This document shows positions 15,824 to 24,790 of a stretch of 64,000 nt of DNA, piece by piece (the stretch's first letter is position 1; each line of letters starts with the position of its first letter). The stretch comes from an uncultured Clostridia bacterium (GTDB taxonomy: Bacteria; Bacillota; Clostridia; Lachnospirales; Lachnospiraceae), in assembly GCA_937895705.1 (NCBI GenBank), contig CALBKM010000029.1, positions 62,001 to 126,000 on the forward strand, read 5' to 3'. The position numbers and the translations under genes were made by a program. The notes under the pieces are model-generated. The model ran no database searches. It was not told the DNA's origin and saw only the letters and a program-made list of their open reading frames with translations.

Positions 15824-17131
15824 CTATTTCGCAAAAAAGATATTCTTTACATCGTTAAAAATCAGGAACACCATCAGCAATAACAACAAAATCATACCGA
15901 TAAAATGCACCATACCTTCTTTTTCCCGGTCTATCGGCTTGCCTCTGACAATTTCAATGATACAGAACAGCAATTTCCCGCCGTCTAAAGCCGGAATCGG
16001 AAGCAAATTCATCACACCCAGGCTGGCACTCAGCCATACGGAAATGTTCAAAAGACTTAAAATCGTTATCTTTGCTCCTTCGTCCTTTGCTTCCTCGTAA
16101 GTATCTCCTACCAAATCCACGATTGCAACCACACTGCCCACTTCATTGGACTTAATCTTGCCGGTAAACAGTCTGCCCAGACCCTTAAAGGTGTCGGTAA
16201 TCCAATATCTCACCTCCGTAGCGGCATAACGAATGGTTTCCCATGCATTGGTATCTACTCTCATCAGATTATAGGAAAAGCCGAGAGAATAACCGGAAGA
16301 TACGTATTTCGGCGTTACCGTCGTAGTCATGGTCTCGCCGTTTCTGGAATAAGTCACTTCAACCGGCTGCGCTGTCAGTGGATTTTTATCAAAAAACGCC
16401 ATAAGTTCCCCGCCGTTTTTCACTTCGGTATCTCCGACTTTAGTAATGATATCTCCCACAACAAGGCCTGCTTCAGCCATCGGATATCCTGCGGACACTT
16501 CTATAATTTCAGCGGTACTCGCTTCGGTTCCGTTATAAGTAAAGCCTAACATATACTTGTCGTAAGACTCCGGAACCAGCGTCAGTTTCACCTTTTCACC
16601 GTTTCTCTTTACCGTAATATTCAAAGGTTCTTCCGTAATATCATTGTATAAAAAGTAACTTTGGATGTCTCTTCCGATGACAACACCGGATTTGTCGATT
16701 TTCGTTACAACATCACCCTCCAGCATTCCCGCATCGGCTGCCGGTCCTTCCGGAGTAATTCCGGTTATCGTTGCCGGATCATACCCTACGGATGCAACAA
16801 TAAATACGGAAAACAGAAAGGCAAGAATAAAGTTAAAGCCCGGTCCCGCAAACAACACGGAAACTCTCTGCCAAACATTTTTCGCATAGAAAGAGCGCTC
16901 GTTATCCATGTTCTGGTCCTGGTCTTCTCCAAGCATCATACAAGCTCCGCCGATCGGCAGAAGACGTATGGAAAATTGTGTCCCGAAGGCTTTAAATCCG
17001 CACAAACGCGGTCCCATACCGATGGAGAAATCCAATACTTCGATGCCGTTCATTCTCGCAAAAACAAAATGTCCCAATTCATGAATCAACACCAATATTC
17101 CGAATATTAAAATAGCAATAATGATTTTCAT
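15824..17131 (-). CDS. rseP: Site-2 intramembrane zinc metalloprotease (RseP/RasP, M50)
   Basis: 435-aa inner membrane protease. HELGH (residues 18-22) in the first membrane helix binds zinc, and NLLPIPALDGG near residue 380 supplies the third ligand. Two PDZ-like modules can be read in the extracytoplasmic part: one after ITGITPEGPAADAGMLEGDVV and a second after AGYPMAEAGLVVGDIITKVG. Family members cut anti-sigma factors or leftover signal peptides within the membrane. It sits between dxr and ispG, the usual place in clostridia. The start follows AGAGGAAC. Confidence 0.93.
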   Translation of the reverse strand: MKIIIAILIFGILVLIHELGHFVFARMNGIEVLDFSIGMGPRLCGFKAFGTQFSIRLLPIGGACMMLGEDQDQNMDNERSFYAKNVWQRVSVLFAGPGFNFILAFLFSVFIVASVGYDPATITGITPEGPAADAGMLEGDVVTKIDKSGVVIGRDIQSYFLYNDITEEPLNITVKRNGEKVKLTLVPESYDKYMLGFTYNGTEASTAEIIEVSAGYPMAEAGLVVGDIITKVGDTEVKNGGELMAFFDKNPLTAQPVEVTYSRNGETMTTTVTPKYVSSGYSLGFSYNLMRVDTNAWETIRYAATEVRYWITDTFKGLGRLFTGKIKSNEVGSVVAIVDLVGDTYEEAKDEGAKITILSLLNISVWLSASLGVMNLLPIPALDGGKLLFCIIEIVRGKPIDREKEGMVHFIGMILLLLLMVFLIFNDVKNIFFAK

Positions 17132-17151
17132 AGTTCCTCTTTTCTGCGTAT

Positions 17152-18318
17152 TTAACGCACATTCTCCCTTATATAGTCATACGTTTCCTTCTCCACGGAA
17201 AGAACTTCTTCCAACGTAGGATTTTTTATTTTTTTGTGAGAATCCATTGCCTGTTCGATGAGTTCCGTAATCTTAAGATACCCGATTTTACGGTCCAAAA
17301 ACAATGCAACCGCCATCTCATTTGCCGCATTATATACCGTCGGCAGACTTCCGCCCTCCTGAAAAGCATCATATGCCAAAGTAAGGGCACGGAAGGTATC
17401 CGTATCCGGCTTATAGAATTCAATCTTCTGTAATTCAAAGAAATCCAGACGCTTACCGCCTAAAGACACACGATCCGGATAAGTCATGGCATATTGAATC
17501 GGAAGTTTCATGTCCGGCGTTCCCAACTGTGCCAGTACCGCACCGTCGGTAAACTGAATCATGGAATGAATGATACTCTTCGGTTGTACCACCACTTCAA
17601 TCTGTTCCGGATGAAGTGAAAAGAGCCATCCTGCTTCCATAACCTCCAGTCCTTTGTTGACCAGCGTAGAAGAATCGATGGTTATTTTTTTTCCCATAGC
17701 CCAATTTGGATGCTTCAATGCTTGTTCTACAGTAATAGAACTCAGTTCTTCCCTCTTTTTTCCGCGGAACGGTCCGCCGGACGCCGTCAGCAACAACTTC
17801 TCCACCGTCTGTTCTCCCGCTCCCTGTAAACACTGAAAAACCGCAGAATGCTCGCTGTCTACCGGTAAGAGCTTTACATTATATTGTTCCACCAGAGGCA
17901 TAATTATATGTCCGGTGGTAACCAAAGTTTCCTTATTGGCAAGAGCAATATCTTTCCCCGCTTTAATGGCGGCAATGGTCGGTAAAATACCTATCATACC
18001 CACTACAGCGTTCACAGTCATATCCGCAGATGCTTCCGTCGCACAGGCAATCAACCCGTCCATGCCATATACGACTTCTGTAGAATTTATGTTGTTCAAG
18101 GTCAGTCTATGCTTTAACTCTCTTGCATCCTCTTCCTTTGTAAGACAGGCAAGCTTCGGTAAAAATTCCGCCACCTGCTGTTCCAGCAAATCAATATTGC
18201 TGCCGGCGGAAAGCGCCACAACCTCAAACTCTCCCTCTCGTTCTCTCACAATTTCCAAGGTCTGGGTACCGATAGACCCTGTAGAACCGAGAACCGCTAT
18301 TTTCTTCATATCCTTCAC
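17152..18318 (-). CDS. dxr: 1-deoxy-D-xylulose 5-phosphate reductoisomerase
   Basis: 388-aa enzyme of the second MEP pathway step (DXP to methylerythritol 4-phosphate, NADPH and Mg2+ dependent). NADPH-binding IAVLGSTGSIGTQTLEIV at the N-terminus, LANKETLV, the active-site region LLPVDSEHSA, and GGPFRG. Start: a GTG at 18318 has GGAAAG in fair position, while the ATG three codons later (MKKIAVLGS) is the classical N-terminus; either is possible. It is followed by rseP after 20 bp. Confidence 0.96.
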   Translation of the reverse strand: MKDMKKIAVLGSTGSIGTQTLEIVREREGEFEVVALSAGSNIDLLEQQVAEFLPKLACLTKEEDARELKHRLTLNNINSTEVVYGMDGLIACATEASADMTVNAVVGMIGILPTIAAIKAGKDIALANKETLVTTGHIIMPLVEQYNVKLLPVDSEHSAVFQCLQGAGEQTVEKLLLTASGGPFRGKKREELSSITVEQALKHPNWAMGKKITIDSSTLVNKGLEVMEAGWLFSLHPEQIEVVVQPKSIIHSMIQFTDGAVLAQLGTPDMKLPIQYAMTYPDRVSLGGKRLDFFELQKIEFYKPDTDTFRALTLAYDAFQEGGSLPTVYNAANEMAVALFLDRKIGYLKITELIEQAMDSHKKIKNPTLEEVLSVEKETYDYIRENVR

Positions 18319-18351
18319 CGTTCTTTCCTACTCGCATTAAATGTTGTTATT

Positions 18352-19257
18352 TTATTTATCATCCGCTTTGGTTACTTTCGATTTCAATTTACCTTCCGAG
18401 TCATAATACAAATAATTCGTACAAATTACAGTCACTCCCCTGTCCAAGTACATTTGAGCCTTTTCAGGGTCGTCCACGGTATGCACCATAATCTTAATAC
18501 CGCTGTTTAAAAGCTTCTCCAGTATCTCGTCCGTAACGTAGCTGTCGCTGATTGCAATGGACACAATCTCGTGAGTTTCACAGAACTCGATATAAGTAGT
18601 AATATCCTTACAAAAAGCCTTTGTCATATAAAACTGCATCATCGGAAAATCATAAACTTCCTTAAAGATCTCATACATCTCCGGGGAATATACCTGCACC
18701 AGTATTCTCTCAAATAAAGCTCTGTCTGTTCCGAAAACCTCCAACAGCGCCTCTGCCATGCGATAAGCATCTTCTCCCTTAAGAGAACGCATATCAAATT
18801 CGACATACAGCTCCGGATAGATGTTCAAATAATGCAAAATGTCCTCTGCATTCTGTGTTGTATATCTGTCATGAAAACGCATGGTATTCCACTCGTCATA
18901 CTCCGGCGGATTTCCTGCCGTAACACCTTCAATTCCCATCCGTTCCACATCCGCTTCTTTAAAGCCGTGAGAACAAATCAGTCTTCCGTCTGCGGAAAAA
19001 TACAAATCCACCTCAACAAAGCGCATTCCTCTGGAGTAAGATTCTTCAAAGCCTTCCTTGCTGTTTAAATACGGATATCCGTCAATTCCTCCCAAGGCAT
19101 GTGCCACCAATCCGGAATCAAACATTCCGCCTTGATCCGAAACCGCTTTGCTCACCGCCGGTTGAGAAACCACGCGATTCAGCTTGATCGTATATGCGAC
19201 AACGCCAAGCAGCAACACTGCTGCAAAGAAAATCAATATCCCGGTTCGTTTTTTCAT
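18352..19257 (-). CDS. Membrane-anchored glycerophosphodiester phosphodiesterase-like protein
   Basis: 301 aa with one N-terminal membrane anchor (residues 5-25) and a TIM-barrel GDPD domain outside. The active-site start is VAHALGGIDGYPYLNSKEGF instead of the usual HRG...PENT, followed by VEVDLYFSADGRLICSHGF, which keeps the Glu/Asp pair and second His. This fits the uncharacterised GDPD group with AHxxGGIDG-x-YxNS. Likely reaction: cleavage of a glycerophosphodiester, perhaps released from lipids or teichoic acid. It is inserted between cdsA and dxr in an otherwise conserved cluster. Confidence 0.85.
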   Translation of the reverse strand: MKKRTGILIFFAAVLLLGVVAYTIKLNRVVSQPAVSKAVSDQGGMFDSGLVAHALGGIDGYPYLNSKEGFEESYSRGMRFVEVDLYFSADGRLICSHGFKEADVERMGIEGVTAGNPPEYDEWNTMRFHDRYTTQNAEDILHYLNIYPELYVEFDMRSLKGEDAYRMAEALLEVFGTDRALFERILVQVYSPEMYEIFKEVYDFPMMQFYMTKAFCKDITTYIEFCETHEIVSIAISDSYVTDEILEKLLNSGIKIMVHTVDDPEKAQMYLDRGVTVICTNYLYYDSEGKLKSKVTKADDK

Positions 19258-19305
19258 AGGTATTCCTCATTTCAAAACAGCTTCTTTCCTCGAAAGCGAC
19301 CGAAT

Positions 19306-20109
19306 CTACAACGCCAAAATCTGTACCATCATATAAACAATCGGTGCCGTGAAAATAATGCTGTCAAACCGGTCCAAAATACCTCCGTGACCCGGAATCA
19401 GCTTTCCGTAATCCTTAATTTCGTAATTACGTTTCATGGCAGAAGCTGCCAAATCTCCGATTTGCGACACAACAGATGCCAGAATACCGATAATAACAAA
19501 GGCAAGTACGGAAACCTCGGTTCCTTCCACAAACCGATTCAAACAAGCCGCATAAATGCCGGCAATCAGTGCGGTTCCCGCAATACCTCCGATACAACCC
19601 TCAACCGACTTTTTCGGACTTAACACCGGAAAGGCCTTATGCTTACCGAACAGGCAGCCGATGCAATAGGCACAGGTATCCGAGCCCCAGGTGCCGATAA
19701 ACACAAGCCATAAAAGGAGCATTCCGTTGTCTTCAACACGAATCCGGTACAAAAAGGATAACAACACCGCCACATACACAAAGCCGGTAAAAGACGCAAA
19801 TATCTCTTTTGCATTATACTTCGGATAACGGACCACATAGATTCCCATGAATACTAAGAGTACCGCAATCGGTAACAATTCCGCAAAATCTGTCTTTTCG
19901 AAAAGCAACAAAAGGTCCAATCCCAGGCAAAACAATTCACTTATATAAAACAATGCACTTTTTTGCAATCCAAGCATACGATAAAATTCGTAAACTCCGA
20001 CCAAAGATATGAACGTTACCAACGCCCAAAAGACCGGTCCTCCGAAGATTCCGGTCGAAATCACAATCGCCAACAGTACAATACCGCTTAACAGTCTCGT
20101 AATAAACAT
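19306..20109 (-). CDS. cdsA: Phosphatidate cytidylyltransferase
   Basis: 267 aa from MFITRLLSGIV (GGAGG 6 nt upstream); the longer frame to 20235 overlaps uppS and is rejected. Polytopic membrane protein with about 7-8 helices. The C-terminal family signature is complete: SAMKRNYEIKDYGKLIPGHGG then ILDRFD. It makes CDP-diacylglycerol from phosphatidate and CTP, the precursor used by PgsA (gene at 62525). It directly follows uppS in the cluster. Confidence 0.95.
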   Translation of the reverse strand: MFITRLLSGIVLLAIVISTGIFGGPVFWALVTFISLVGVYEFYRMLGLQKSALFYISELFCLGLDLLLLFEKTDFAELLPIAVLLVFMGIYVVRYPKYNAKEIFASFTGFVYVAVLLSFLYRIRVEDNGMLLLWLVFIGTWGSDTCAYCIGCLFGKHKAFPVLSPKKSVEGCIGGIAGTALIAGIYAACLNRFVEGTEVSVLAFVIIGILASVVSQIGDLAASAMKRNYEIKDYGKLIPGHGGILDRFDSIIFTAPIVYMMVQILAL

Positions 20110-20137
20110 GATGCCTCCATCAGACAGCACAATCTGC

Positions 20138-20848
20138 TTACTTGTTCTCCAAGCCGCCGAATCGTCTGTTTCTGCTTCCGTAATATAAAATCGCTTCTTC
20201 CAAAGCCTTTTTATCAAAATCAGGCCAAAGCACATCCGTAAAATAAAACTCGGAATACGCCGATTGCCACATAAGAAAATTTGACAGTCTCTGCTCTCCG
20301 CTGGTACGAATAATCAAATCCGGATCCGGAATTTCTGCCGTATCCAAGCAACCGCTGATATCCTCCATGGTCATCTCATCCACAGATTTCCCTTCCGACG
20401 TAAGCTTTGCTGCCGCCTTTTTTACGGCACGAAGCACTTCGTCCCTTCCTCCGTAGTTTAATGCTATTTGAAATTGAAGACCGGTATTCACGGACGAAAC
20501 CTCCTCCAACTGTTTTATCGAAGTAATCATATCCTCCGGTAATACGGAAATATCTCCGATAATCCGTACCCGCATGTTATTATCGGCACACTGCTTGATC
20601 GCGTCCTTTAAATAGCTGCGCAAAATCTTCATCAGTGCATCGATTTCTTCCTTCGGTCTCGACCAGTTTTCTGTGGAAAACGCATATACCGTAAGGTACT
20701 TTACGCCAAACTTCCAAGCCTCTTCACAAATCTTTCGCACGGTTTTACTTCCTTGGGAATGACCGACATTGCGCGGCATACCGCGTTTTTTGGCCCATCT
20801 CCCGTTCCCATCCATAATAATCGCTATGTGCTGCGGAACCTTTTCCAT
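20138..20848 (-). CDS. uppS: Undecaprenyl diphosphate synthase
   Basis: 236-aa cis-prenyltransferase making the C55 lipid carrier of peptidoglycan synthesis. IIMDGNGRWAKKRG contains the catalytic Asp; other motifs are GHSQGSK, AFSTENWSRP, ALNYGGRDE and the C-terminal DLIIRTSGEQRLSNFLMWQ. The length is normal. The start follows AGGAG, 22 nt downstream of a structured intercistronic element (20871-20920). Confidence 0.97.
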   Translation of the reverse strand: MEKVPQHIAIIMDGNGRWAKKRGMPRNVGHSQGSKTVRKICEEAWKFGVKYLTVYAFSTENWSRPKEEIDALMKILRSYLKDAIKQCADNNMRVRIIGDISVLPEDMITSIKQLEEVSSVNTGLQFQIALNYGGRDEVLRAVKKAAAKLTSEGKSVDEMTMEDISGCLDTAEIPDPDLIIRTSGEQRLSNFLMWQSAYSEFYFTDVLWPDFDKKALEEAILYYGSRNRRFGGLENK

Positions 20849-20870
20849 ATCCTACTCCTATACAAGAATA

Positions 20871-20920
20871 CAGAGGGAGTTACGGTTCTCATCCCTAAGG
20901 CTCAACCGGGGCCCCCTCTG
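20871..20920 (-). other. Structured intercistronic element between frr and uppS
   Basis: Outer stem CAGAGGG/CCCTCTG (20871-20877 with 20914-20920) and inner stem CGGTT/AACCG (20883-20887 with 20904-20908). On the uppS-sense strand no T-tract follows, so it is not a classical terminator in that direction. On plus a TTTCGTTTTT run follows. It may be an mRNA processing, stability or attenuation element in the uppS leader. Confidence 0.45.
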
Positions 20921-20974
20921 CTTTCGTTTTTAAAACACCATACTCGAATCCGTCAAAACAAATACGTATCTTTC

Positions 20975-21529
20975 TTAAACAGTAAGAATCTCAGCGGACT
21001 TATTATCGGTCATCTTATCCACTTCCGCAACATACTTATCGGTCATCTTCTGGATTTCGTCCTCAATGTTCTTCTGCTCATCCTCGGAAATCTCATTGGC
21101 CTTTGCTGCCTTCTTAATCGCATCGTTTGCATCACGACGAACATTACGGATTGCAACCTTCGCATTCTCCGCCTGCTTCTTTACATCCTTAACAAGCTCT
21201 TTACGTCTGTCCTCGGTAAGCTCCGGAAATACAAGGCGGATAATCTTACCGTCGTTGCTCGGAGTAAGTCCGATATCGGAAGCAAGAATTGCCTTCTCGA
21301 TTTCCTTAATCATCTTTGCTTCCCACGGCTGAATCTGAATAATTCTCGCCTCCGGTACAGAAACGTTCGCTACAGCCTGAATTGCGGACGGAGTGCCGTA
21401 ATAATCCACACGTAACTTATCCAGAACATGCGGATTGGCACGACCTGCACGAATGGTGGTAAACGCTTCAGCGAGCGCATCCACGGACTTCTGCATCTTT
21501 GCATCAAAAGGTACTACTCTTTCATTCAT
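20975..21529 (-). CDS. frr: Ribosome recycling factor
   Basis: 184-aa RRF, which with EF-G splits post-termination ribosomes. Typical start with SVDALAEAFTTIRAGRANPHVLDK, middle ISVPEARIIQIQPWE-like region (VSVPEARIIQIQPWE), IRLVFPELTEDRRKEL and the long helix ending in DKYVAEVDKM. Normal length. It follows pyrH as in most Firmicutes. Confidence 0.97.
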   Translation of the reverse strand: MNERVVPFDAKMQKSVDALAEAFTTIRAGRANPHVLDKLRVDYYGTPSAIQAVANVSVPEARIIQIQPWEAKMIKEIEKAILASDIGLTPSNDGKIIRLVFPELTEDRRKELVKDVKKQAENAKVAIRNVRRDANDAIKKAAKANEISEDEQKNIEDEIQKMTDKYVAEVDKMTDNKSAEILTV

Positions 21530-21590
21530 TGTTGTTCTCTCCTCTTATTACTTTATTGTAACAGGTCTTTCAGACCTCTCCATTCGAAAA

Positions 21591-22292
21591 TTACGGGGTA
21601 ACGGTGGTTCCGATCGGCTCACCCTTGGCAGCCTTTACAATACCGTTTTCCTCATCTAACGAAAAGATAAATAACGGAATCTTATGTTCCATACACATAA
21701 CGGTTGCGGTCATGTCGAGAATCTTTAACTTTCTCTCCAACACTTCCTCAAAAGAAATGGTATCAAAGCGCTTTGCATTCGGATTTTCCTTCGGATCGCT
21801 GTCATATACGCCGTCCACCGCACGCGCCATAAGTATTACATCAGTATCCAGTTCGATTGCACGAAGGGATGTTGCCGTATCGGTAGAGAACATCGGATGT
21901 CCGGTACCTCCCGCAAGGAACACAACCTTTCCTGCCTTCAAATCGTTTACCGCCTTGTCTTTCGTAAACAACTCCGTAAAACTTCCGCACTGAAACGGTG
22001 TATATACCGCCGTATCCATTCCGCAGAAGCGGAAAATCTCGGACACATAAATACAATTCATTACCGTAGCCAGACAGCCGATATGGTCTGCCTTAATACG
22101 GTCGATGGTTTCGGAACTTCTTCCGCGCCAGAAATTACCGCCGCCGATGACTACCGCCACTTCGACTCCGGCATCCACCAACTGCTTTACCTGCTTACCT
22201 ACCGCAACACAGGTATCTTCATCAAATCCGGTCTTCTTATCACCGGCAAGAGCTTCGCCGCTCAACTTTAATAACACTCTTTTATAAGCCAT
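21591..22292 (-). CDS. pyrH: Uridylate kinase
   Basis: 233-aa bacterial UMP kinase of the amino acid kinase fold. KRVLLKLSGEALAG at the N-terminus, VVIGGGNFWRG, DHIGCLATVMN, VVFLAGGTGHPMFSTDTA and DGVYDSDPKENPNAKRFD are all diagnostic. It phosphorylates UMP to UDP for RNA, DNA and sugar nucleotides. tsf and rpsB, which often precede it, are absent here; a bactofilin gene takes that place. Confidence 0.97.
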   Translation of the reverse strand: MAYKRVLLKLSGEALAGDKKTGFDEDTCVAVGKQVKQLVDAGVEVAVVIGGGNFWRGRSSETIDRIKADHIGCLATVMNCIYVSEIFRFCGMDTAVYTPFQCGSFTELFTKDKAVNDLKAGKVVFLAGGTGHPMFSTDTATSLRAIELDTDVILMARAVDGVYDSDPKENPNAKRFDTISFEEVLERKLKILDMTATVMCMEHKIPLFIFSLDEENGIVKAAKGEPIGTTVTP

Positions 22293-22306
22293 AATTTCCT
22301 CACATC

Positions 22307-23002
22307 TTATTCAAAAATATTGTCGATTTCAACAGATGCGTATGCAAGGGAGCAGAAGCCCTCCAATACAGCACCGTTGTTCATCTGTACAGACTTCGCC
22401 TTCACATTACCCTTAATGATAGCGGTGGAATCGATAACTACCGGTCCCTTAATGTCGATTTCACCCTTAACCGCACCCGCAATTACACCGGAAGTCGCGG
22501 TGATGTCGCCGATAATTACGGTACCGAGACCGATCTTTACACTGCCTTCACTGGTAATGTTACCTTCTAAGCGATCTGTATTCACGTAAACCTCTGCGGC
22601 CATGGCATTGCCGGTCACCTTGCCGGAAATGGTAAGCTTACCGAGACACTCGATGTCTCCGTTAATGGTTCCCATAACATCCAAAGAACAATCGGAAATA
22701 ATACTACCGTTAATGGTGGTACCCTTCGTGATTACCGTAATCCCTTCCGGATCAGCGGCTGCCGGACGTTCTGTCTGAGGAGCGGCTTCGGCCACCGGTG
22801 TGGTTTCGTTCTTCGCCTCAACAGATTCTTCCGTAGCTTCCTCTTCCTGAGCCACCAGAGAATCATCCTCCATTAAACTGTCCAAAAGCTCCATATCCAC
22901 ATCGTCCTGCTCCTCTTCGGAAACAACGGTGAATAAATCATCTTTGGTGTTTAACTCTTCGTTCTGTGCCGCATCATCTTTTACATCTTTAAAAATACTC
23001 AT
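22307..23002 (-). CDS. Bactofilin-family cytoskeletal protein
   Basis: 231 aa from MSIFKDVKDD (AAAGGAG 7 nt upstream). An acidic, probably disordered N-terminal half (~1-95) is followed by a right-handed beta-helix domain of the bactofilin/DUF583 type: ITVITKGTTINGSIISDCSLDVMGTINGDIEC and repeats of I-x-G-x-V. Bactofilins polymerise without nucleotide and scaffold cell shape or wall enzymes. Unusual N-terminal acidic extension. It lies 15 bp upstream of pyrH, so it may be co-transcribed with the core cluster. Confidence 0.85.
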   Translation of the reverse strand: MSIFKDVKDDAAQNEELNTKDDLFTVVSEEEQDDVDMELLDSLMEDDSLVAQEEEATEESVEAKNETTPVAEAAPQTERPAAADPEGITVITKGTTINGSIISDCSLDVMGTINGDIECLGKLTISGKVTGNAMAAEVYVNTDRLEGNITSEGSVKIGLGTVIIGDITATSGVIAGAVKGEIDIKGPVVIDSTAIIKGNVKAKSVQMNNGAVLEGFCSLAYASVEIDNIFE

Positions 23003-23077
23003 GGAAACTCCTTTCTTTTGCACATCCTTTATAGTAACATAAATTTCTTCTCACTGTTCTTGCAAAAATAATACTAT

Positions 23078-24697
23078 TTAGTTGTTGAGGTACTTTTTCA
23101 AAGTACTTCTTACAGCGCCTTCTCCCGCAATCATCTCACGAAACATCGTTTCGATACGTTCCGCAAGTCCCGCCTCACACAAATCCACAGCAAATAACGT
23201 CTTATTTCCAAGTACCGGTTTTAACTGGCCGGTATAGCTTGACGGATTGCCGAATTCCACGGTTTTTAACGCCTCTTGTACCCCCGCCGCCGTCGGATCC
23301 GGGCTGATTTCCATCGGTGCTCCGGTATCGTAAACACCCATAAGATAACGAAGCCATCCCGCTATGGCTAACGGAATATAAACAAGGTCTGTAATCTTTA
23401 AGGTGTCGCTGGCAAGATACGACTTCATAGTTTCACCGAAACGAATCGGCACTTTAAGTCCCGTGTCCGTGGCAATACGTTGCGGCATATCCGGAATAAA
23501 CGGATTCGGAAGACGTTCCTCGATTACCTCTTTAATGAAATCCATCGGAGACAAAATCTTCGGATCCACCACCACCGGCATGCCCTCATCATAACCGATT
23601 TTTTCAACAAGAAGCTTTAAATCCGCATCCTTCATCTCGTCGGCAATCTTTGTATACCCAAGCACACAACCGTATACGGCAAGTGCGGTATGCAACGGAT
23701 TCAGACAAGTGGTTACCTTCATACGCTCCGTGTTATTTACGGTATCCCTGTCGGTCATATAAACGCCGGCCTTTTCAAGCGCAGGTCTTCCGTTCGGGAA
23801 CTTATCTTCCACTACCAGATACTGCGGAATCTCCGCATTGACAAAGGGTGCGATATACGTATTTCTTGACGTTATCACCGGGGCCATATCAGTCACACCG
23901 AGCTCCGTCAACGCCTGCTCCACGCTCTCTGCCGGACGGGGCGTGATCTTATCAATCATGGACCACGGGAACGCCACCTTGGACTCATCGGAAAGGTACT
24001 CTATAAACTCTTTGGAAACAAATCCCCGCTTTTCCCATTCTTTGGCAATGGTCAGAACGGAAGTCTGAAGCTTTTCTCCGTTATGACTGCAGTTATCCAT
24101 ACTTACAAGTGCAAGCTTATGTGCCCCTGCATTAAAACGCTTCCACATCAGAGCCGTCACCACACTCATGGCATGGGTGGCACTCTCCGGCCCCTTCTCC
24201 GTATCGGAAACAACCACAGGAAGGAAATTACCGTGAATATCTTCTAAGGCATATCCCTTCTCCGTAATGGTAAAGCTCACCATCTGAAGCTCCGGATTCT
24301 CAAAAATTTCGCCAAGCTTGGCAAGTTCCTCCGGACGCTCCTTACAAGCACAATACGCCTCCGTAATACTTGCTACCACAGAATTTACCATACCGCCGTC
24401 CGGTTTCAAACCTACCAACAAAGCCAGACTGTCAAACGGACGGTAAATCTTGTCCACAATATCAAAATCAAAAGTCTCTGCCGCAATAATACCGCTTTTT
24501 GCCAGCCCCTGATTTAACAAAGACTGTTGTAACACAGCAATAAAACCACGGAAAATATTACCTGCGCCGAAATGCACCCACACCGGATGCTCGGCAGTAT
24601 AGGCTGCCACTTGCGCCACATCATACTGAGGCAGGGAAATCCCCGCACGCTCATATCCTGTACGGTCGGAAAGACCGTCTCTAGTCAAAAACAACAT
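23078..24697 (-). CDS. Mannitol dehydrogenase family oxidoreductase
   Basis: 539 aa from MLFLTRDGLSD (GGAGG at 7 nt; the frame to 24733 lacks such a site). Rossmann start VHFGAGNIFRGF, and catalytic Lys with K-x5-N-x2-H in MKVTTCLNPLHTALA, which defines the polyol/long-chain mannitol dehydrogenase family. Members reduce fructose, fructuronate or tagaturonate; the exact sugar cannot be settled here, though fructuronate reductase (UxuB-like) is common in gut clostridia. Monocistronic with a promoter that carries an operator-like dyad. Confidence 0.85.
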   Translation of the reverse strand: MLFLTRDGLSDRTGYERAGISLPQYDVAQVAAYTAEHPVWVHFGAGNIFRGFIAVLQQSLLNQGLAKSGIIAAETFDFDIVDKIYRPFDSLALLVGLKPDGGMVNSVVASITEAYCACKERPEELAKLGEIFENPELQMVSFTITEKGYALEDIHGNFLPVVVSDTEKGPESATHAMSVVTALMWKRFNAGAHKLALVSMDNCSHNGEKLQTSVLTIAKEWEKRGFVSKEFIEYLSDESKVAFPWSMIDKITPRPAESVEQALTELGVTDMAPVITSRNTYIAPFVNAEIPQYLVVEDKFPNGRPALEKAGVYMTDRDTVNNTERMKVTTCLNPLHTALAVYGCVLGYTKIADEMKDADLKLLVEKIGYDEGMPVVVDPKILSPMDFIKEVIEERLPNPFIPDMPQRIATDTGLKVPIRFGETMKSYLASDTLKITDLVYIPLAIAGWLRYLMGVYDTGAPMEISPDPTAAGVQEALKTVEFGNPSSYTGQLKPVLGNKTLFAVDLCEAGLAERIETMFREMIAGEGAVRSTLKKYLNN

Positions 24698-24738
24698 AAA
24701 ACGCCTCCATGGAAAATCTGAATAATCCCCCACAGTTT

Positions 24739-24767
24739 AGTATACCCCAGGCAATTCAAAATTGCAA
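24739..24767 (-). promoter_or_regulatory. Promoter with overlapping operator for the mannitol dehydrogenase family gene
   Basis: Minus strand TTGCAA (24762-24767), a 17-bp spacer and TATACT (24739-24744). A dyad GCAATT-CAA-AATTGC (24751-24765) covers the spacer and part of the -35 box, the usual place for a repressor. The regulator is not identified. Confidence 0.65.
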
Positions 24768-24790
24768 TACGAAGCTGAAAAAACTCACAA

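Noticed and set aside
15154..15858. 234-codon plus-strand frame opposite ispG
   Set aside because: His/Arg-rich shadow of a highly conserved gene; it runs across the rseP-ispG junction.
20110..20235. Longer cdsA start at 20235
   Set aside because: It overlaps the uppS coding end by about 100 bp and lacks a ribosome binding site; the ATG at 20109 has GGAGG.
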